Assembly (NCBI GenBank): GCA_011009095.1
Contig: VTPC01090529.1
Coordinates: forward strand, 62,001-126,000
Direction: 5' to 3'
Source: Ignelater luminosus
Lineage: Eukaryota > Arthropoda > Insecta > Coleoptera > Elateridae
DNA: 64,000 nt
The translations under genes and the position numbers were made by a program. The notes under the pieces are model-generated. The model ran no database searches. It saw only the letters and a program-made list of their open reading frames with translations, and was not told the DNA's origin. Positions 60,101-64,000 of this stretch are shown here, piece after piece; position 1 is the stretch's first letter, and every line of letters begins with the position of its first letter.

Positions 60101-62699
60101 ATCATTAACAGTTTGATTTTGTACTACTACTATGGTATTACTATAATACATATGTATTTGGTTTTTACTTTAAGTAAATTTTGGCCAACAGGAAGTCTTT
60201 GCTGTTTCTCAAGAATATGTTTATTTTATTCTTTTTTGTTAAATCAAAAGTCAATGCAATTCTTATTTTATTTTGGGAAAGTTTGGTGACTATTAATAAA
60301 ACGCATTGTTATTGAGTCTGCTCGACGACTATCAATTAGATAAAATTCTAGTATTGTTTTGATGTAAACTATGGTTAGCTGTACATCTTTGGGCCTATTT
60401 CTGAATCCAGAAAAATGGAGCAATCGAGAAACTCCCCTTTTTCAAACCGAACACCATTACCTGGTAACCAATTTAGACTAATTTTGACAGTTATAGATTG
60501 CTATGAAGACTGTGATCGCATATTCTGTATGCATAATCGTTATGAGCTACAAGATGCACAGTATTGGAAGTGGATTTGTAAATTTTCTGGGTAATATTTG
60601 GCATATTAGAAAAAATAGTTCTACCATCTTTATCTAAATCACTATCTAGTTAATGTCATCCTCCCAGTTGAATTTAAATATGTAACGACTCGAGGTTGAG
60701 ATTTCTATCTCGCTACAGCAGACTGATTGGCGAGCCACAAAGTTGGACTTTTTTTTTCTACTTTTCTTACATTCTTCATTGTCATGTGTATTGCTTTGGA
60801 TTTGTAGTTACATAAAGTAAGCTAATGATGAAATGACAACACACAGTTTCATCAGCTTTCTTATGTTTTTCCAGACACAGAAGTTAGGTTCATTTATATA
60901 AGGTGTTTATAGTATAGTTTCGTTTGTGGCTATTTTCCAGTTCTTTCCAACTGTGTTTTCAAAATCTTTCTAGCTAGATCTACCACTGTATACAATATGT
61001 AGACTAATTGAAGAAGTTCTTTATCTAGTCTAGATATTTTGAATTTTTTGTCCTAATAATTGAAAAGTCATAGTAACCTAAATTTTTTCTAACCTAGATG
61101 TAAGGTTGAAATAAATATTGATAAGAAATACTTGTAAAATGAGCTACTTCTTATGAACAACTTTACAATCACATATGGAAAGAACTATGGTCAAATATAT
61201 TTACTGTTTGTTTGTTTCCTTTTCTGCGTCATGGCCAGGCCAGTACCTTATAGTAACAGCAAATAAATACTTTTGACCATTAATAAATTAGCTATTCAGA
61301 TAGAATTAAATAGTTCTCTCTTCAGTATCAAATTCGTCATGAAGTTCACTGAAAAAGTTCTTATCAAAATTATTGTAATGCTTAGCTCAAGCTCCCATTT
61401 TATCATTTTTGATGATCCTTAAATACAAATGGTCAAACATTCTTAAACTTTAAGCAATCGACTTTGTTTGCTAAGGAGAAGGGCGAAGAATATAAAATAT
61501 GTTTCTTTGGAAAGATACCAAATTACCAAAATTAACCTTTGCTAAATAGGTACAGAAACATGATACAGTTCAACTACCTGTTTGCTTTCTTTTTCTCCGC
61601 CATACATAGTTACATCTTTTGAAATTGCCAATGATTCTTATTTTGGTTCTTCTATATCTCTTCAGCTTTCTCCTGTTCCTTGTTGGATCTTTTGTCGGAA
61701 CTATTTTATTTTGCCGAGTGAAGGTCAGTTGGGGATTGTCATCGTTTTGGCAAATTGTACCACCTCCGTTTTTTTGAACATGCTTTTAATTTTCGTAATT
61801 TCGCCTTAAAGACTGAAAACAAGAAATTCACTAAAGACGGTATCAAAGAATGTGCAGCGTCAGAACATAAAAGACATGAAAGCAGACACATCAAGTATGG
61901 TATAGCAAATGTCATCAACGAGACTAGCTATATTTCAATTGATTCTTGGATTAGCACTGATTTGACCTGTCTTGTATGTATCTATAATTGTTAGAACTGC
62001 TAAAGAGGCTTCTTGGCCACTCACAAATATGAAATCCTCAATATGTTGAACACCCAAAGAATTTTCCAATAATGGAGATGAATAATGTTTGATCCATTTT
62101 CTAATTCTTTTCTATCCATACTTCTACATAACATTTATTTTAATATTTCTTTAAATTCAATCAAAGTTAATGCACCATTTTTTGATAGTAATTTTATTGG
62201 ATACGCTACTAGTTACTTATTTTACAGGACATGCAATCACTGGACAAGATCTTTGAGTTGTCAACTCATAATATAACTTAATAATCGGGTCAGAATTATA
62301 CAAAAATGTTATTTAACATGAAAATATAACTTAAACCGTAAATTGTTATTTTCATATAATAATGGTCCATCCATAACACCTTGTGGAACACTCACTACTT
62401 AATTGGGTTTTAAGTAAATTGTTTTTAAAGTTTATAAGTTAGAATTTTTCATCTTTAGGAAAATTTTGTACCTCAGGTCGCAAAGAGTGGTAATTTACTA
62501 AAAAACAAATGAAATATAATAGTAAATAAATACAGTGGATCCTTTAGAAGTTCCTTATGAAACATAAGTTGCAGCTTTATTTATTTTATTTTTTAGCATA
62601 AACGTACACATCAGGAAATCTTAAAGAAAAGAAATGTCAGAAGCATCAATGTAATAGTTAACTAGGTAAATTCCTCTAAATTGATCTAATAATCCCTGC
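57120..62699. other. long AT-rich region without firm genes
   Basis: No gene is recognised. 57169-57727 has open frames with hydrophobic translations on the plus strand, which are not convincing. At 59731-59760 and 62363-62392, both on the plus strand, two short stretches translate to GPLIDPCGTH and GPSITPCGTL, suggesting two copies of an old unidentified element. 61582-61994 has two overlapping 75-80 codon frames of unknown meaning. The rest is typical AT-rich sequence. Confidence 0.4.
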
Positions 62700-62870
62700 C
62701 AAATTCTACACAAAGTGATAGCACGAAGCTTTTAGCTTTCGTGCGTCATCATAATGATAAGACGGTCTCATTATCGATAAACTGACGTTGGTTTATCGGC
62801 GTTCCTTTTGCTAGGCGATCCATCTTTCGCTTGTCAATTGCATTCTCCGCTCGACATGAAATCACACTTG
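62700..62870. promoter_or_regulatory. palindrome-rich island with DRE octamer
   Basis: A compact GC-richer island. CACGAAGCTTTTAGCTTTCGTG (62722-62743) is a near-perfect dyad. TTATCGATAA (62771-62780) is a perfect 10-bp palindrome containing TATCGATA, the DREF-binding DRE of Drosophila housekeeping promoters. CGATAAAC (62775-62782) and GTTTATCG (62791-62798) form an 8-bp inverted pair around TGACGTTG. Such clustering suggests a promoter or boundary element. No adjoining exon is recognised. Confidence 0.45.
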
Positions 62871-64000
62871 CTTTCCAGATATCAAAAGAAAAAAATTATT
62901 ACATGACTCATCCTTTTAAAAAGTTATTCGGAATTTAGTGATCGTTTTAATACTGTTCATACATTCCTATTTTCTGATGTTTTTACAGGAAGTTATGCAA
63001 ACTCTTATCACCATCGGTCATTGTAAATTATTATGAAAGATACAGAAATATGTATACTGTAGCAAGCATGTAACCACTTTTGTGGTTTGTCGTCATATTT
63101 TAACTTCCTACTGCTCTCTGTTACAAGCAACTTGTGATTTATTTATTCAAGTGAGGAAATTATAATTGCAGAAATATTTGTGTAGGTTTATAGGTTACAA
63201 GTACATTTTCATGTTAATTAAAAACTCTACTGGACATATTTTCTTAACTATTTTGCTTGGAGCATTTCAAAAAGAGTAAAAAACATTAAAAGTCTCAAAA
63301 GCACTTGTTCTGTTATAAATCTTTATTATGAATTAATTATATCAACATTTTAAATACCACACGTCCTGCGTCTAGACCCCATATGTTTAATTATAGTTTG
63401 TTTGTATAATTTAGGTAGAATCTGTAGCGGTTAACACATGTTACCCCTCCAGTTAATGATCTTCAATCACGGTTTTTTTACGAAGCGGTTTGAAATAAAA
63501 AGAAAAAGGGGTTCGCAGGTAACAACAGCTGTCGATTGTATGAAAAAAATTCCACGCCTATAAAATTCAAGAATTAAATTGAAAATGGTGGTTTTCGACA
63601 TGAATATAACAATAGACCATAGGGTTGAAGGAGTATAATTAAATTTGTTAGGTAAAAATAAAATTTCGAGTCTGCTAAGTTTTAAACTTCAGAAAAGTAT
63701 TCGTAGCGTGGAATTTTGCAAGGAACAGAATAGTAATCAATAGAGAATTTTCTGGGAAAAAACAGCGGAACGAATTTTTGTTACAGTTATTACACATTTC
63801 TAAGAACTTTTTACTTTAAAATGATCTCAAAATAGTAATTTACAAAGCATTCACCTTAGTATTTTTTTTTTCAACCCAAAGTTTTATATTTCTATTTCGG
63901 TTATCTCTTGATAGTGCACTATTGGTATAGTTCTTTAGTAAAAACACTACTCGTAAATCGAATAAGTCTTTGTAGAAACAAGAAACATTAAATCACACAT
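62871..64000. other. AT-rich DNA to window end
   Basis: No gene, RNA, repeat or mobile-element end is recognised. Confidence 0.5.

Noticed and set aside
61582..61994. Two overlapping frames that could be a receptor or membrane protein exon
   Set aside because: No family motif, no splice signals in a sensible arrangement, and the hydrophobicity matches T-rich composition.
1..64000. CRISPR arrays, prophage or bacterial gene clusters
   Set aside because: No regularly spaced identical repeats, no operon-like gene packing and no ribosome-binding pattern; the sequence is animal nuclear DNA in character.

Overview
The window looks like 64 kb of AT-rich, transposon-laden arthropod, most likely insect, nuclear DNA. 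It carries several mariner lineages with TA target sites, decayed LINEs of at least two types (jockey-like and RTE-like), diverged tandem repeats, long stretches full of stops and a 400-N assembly gap at 3976-4375. I recognise no operons, bacterial ribosome-binding sites, CRISPR arrays, rRNAs or credible tRNAs. I also recognise no confident host protein-coding exon. The order of insect cannot be fixed from the sequence.

Layout. 1-747: 5' half of a mariner cut by the window edge, with an open transposase frame. 748-9560: mostly unassigned AT-rich DNA, with a possible small secreted-type ORF (2277-2645), the assembly gap and a decayed ~142-bp tandem repeat beside it. 9561-9966: a compositionally distinct block that may be regulatory. 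11218-11860: an imperfect repeat field. 16311-16783: an unusual foldback element with arms built of 16-bp GCCGGGA-type repeats and a perfect 7-bp flanking direct repeat. 17562-18773: complete but dead mariner. 22342-24070: decayed LINE. 26646-27560: internally deleted mariner. 29398-31112: 3'-truncated mariner abutting a ~655-bp inverted-repeat unit. 34260-37160 and 41200-42010: blocks rich in CpG and homeodomain-type sites, which look like developmental enhancers. 38417-39260: short duplication and a Tc1/mariner-superfamily relic. 43795-45600: RTE-like LINE interrupted by a palindrome made of two head-to-head transposase 3' halves (44028-44830). 48660-50960: LINE relics. 51650-52040: regulatory-looking block with Sox-type sites. 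53196-54032: jockey-like LINE 3' end. 54383-55265: internally deleted mariner. 55500-55850 and 62700-62870: two more regulatory-looking blocks, the last with the exact DRE octamer TATCGATA.

How it fits together. No pathway or gene set is encoded here. The simplest reading is a long intergenic or intronic stretch near a developmentally regulated host gene lying outside the window. Spaced non-coding islands appear to have been kept while the DNA between them filled with mobile elements. Every complete or near-complete mariner here has lost a catalytic residue or its core. The most novel items are the minisatellite-armed foldback element, the head-to-head transposase palindrome inside a LINE, and the palindromic DRE-containing island at 62.7 kb. 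All functional assignments come from reading translations and motifs by eye; no database search was run.
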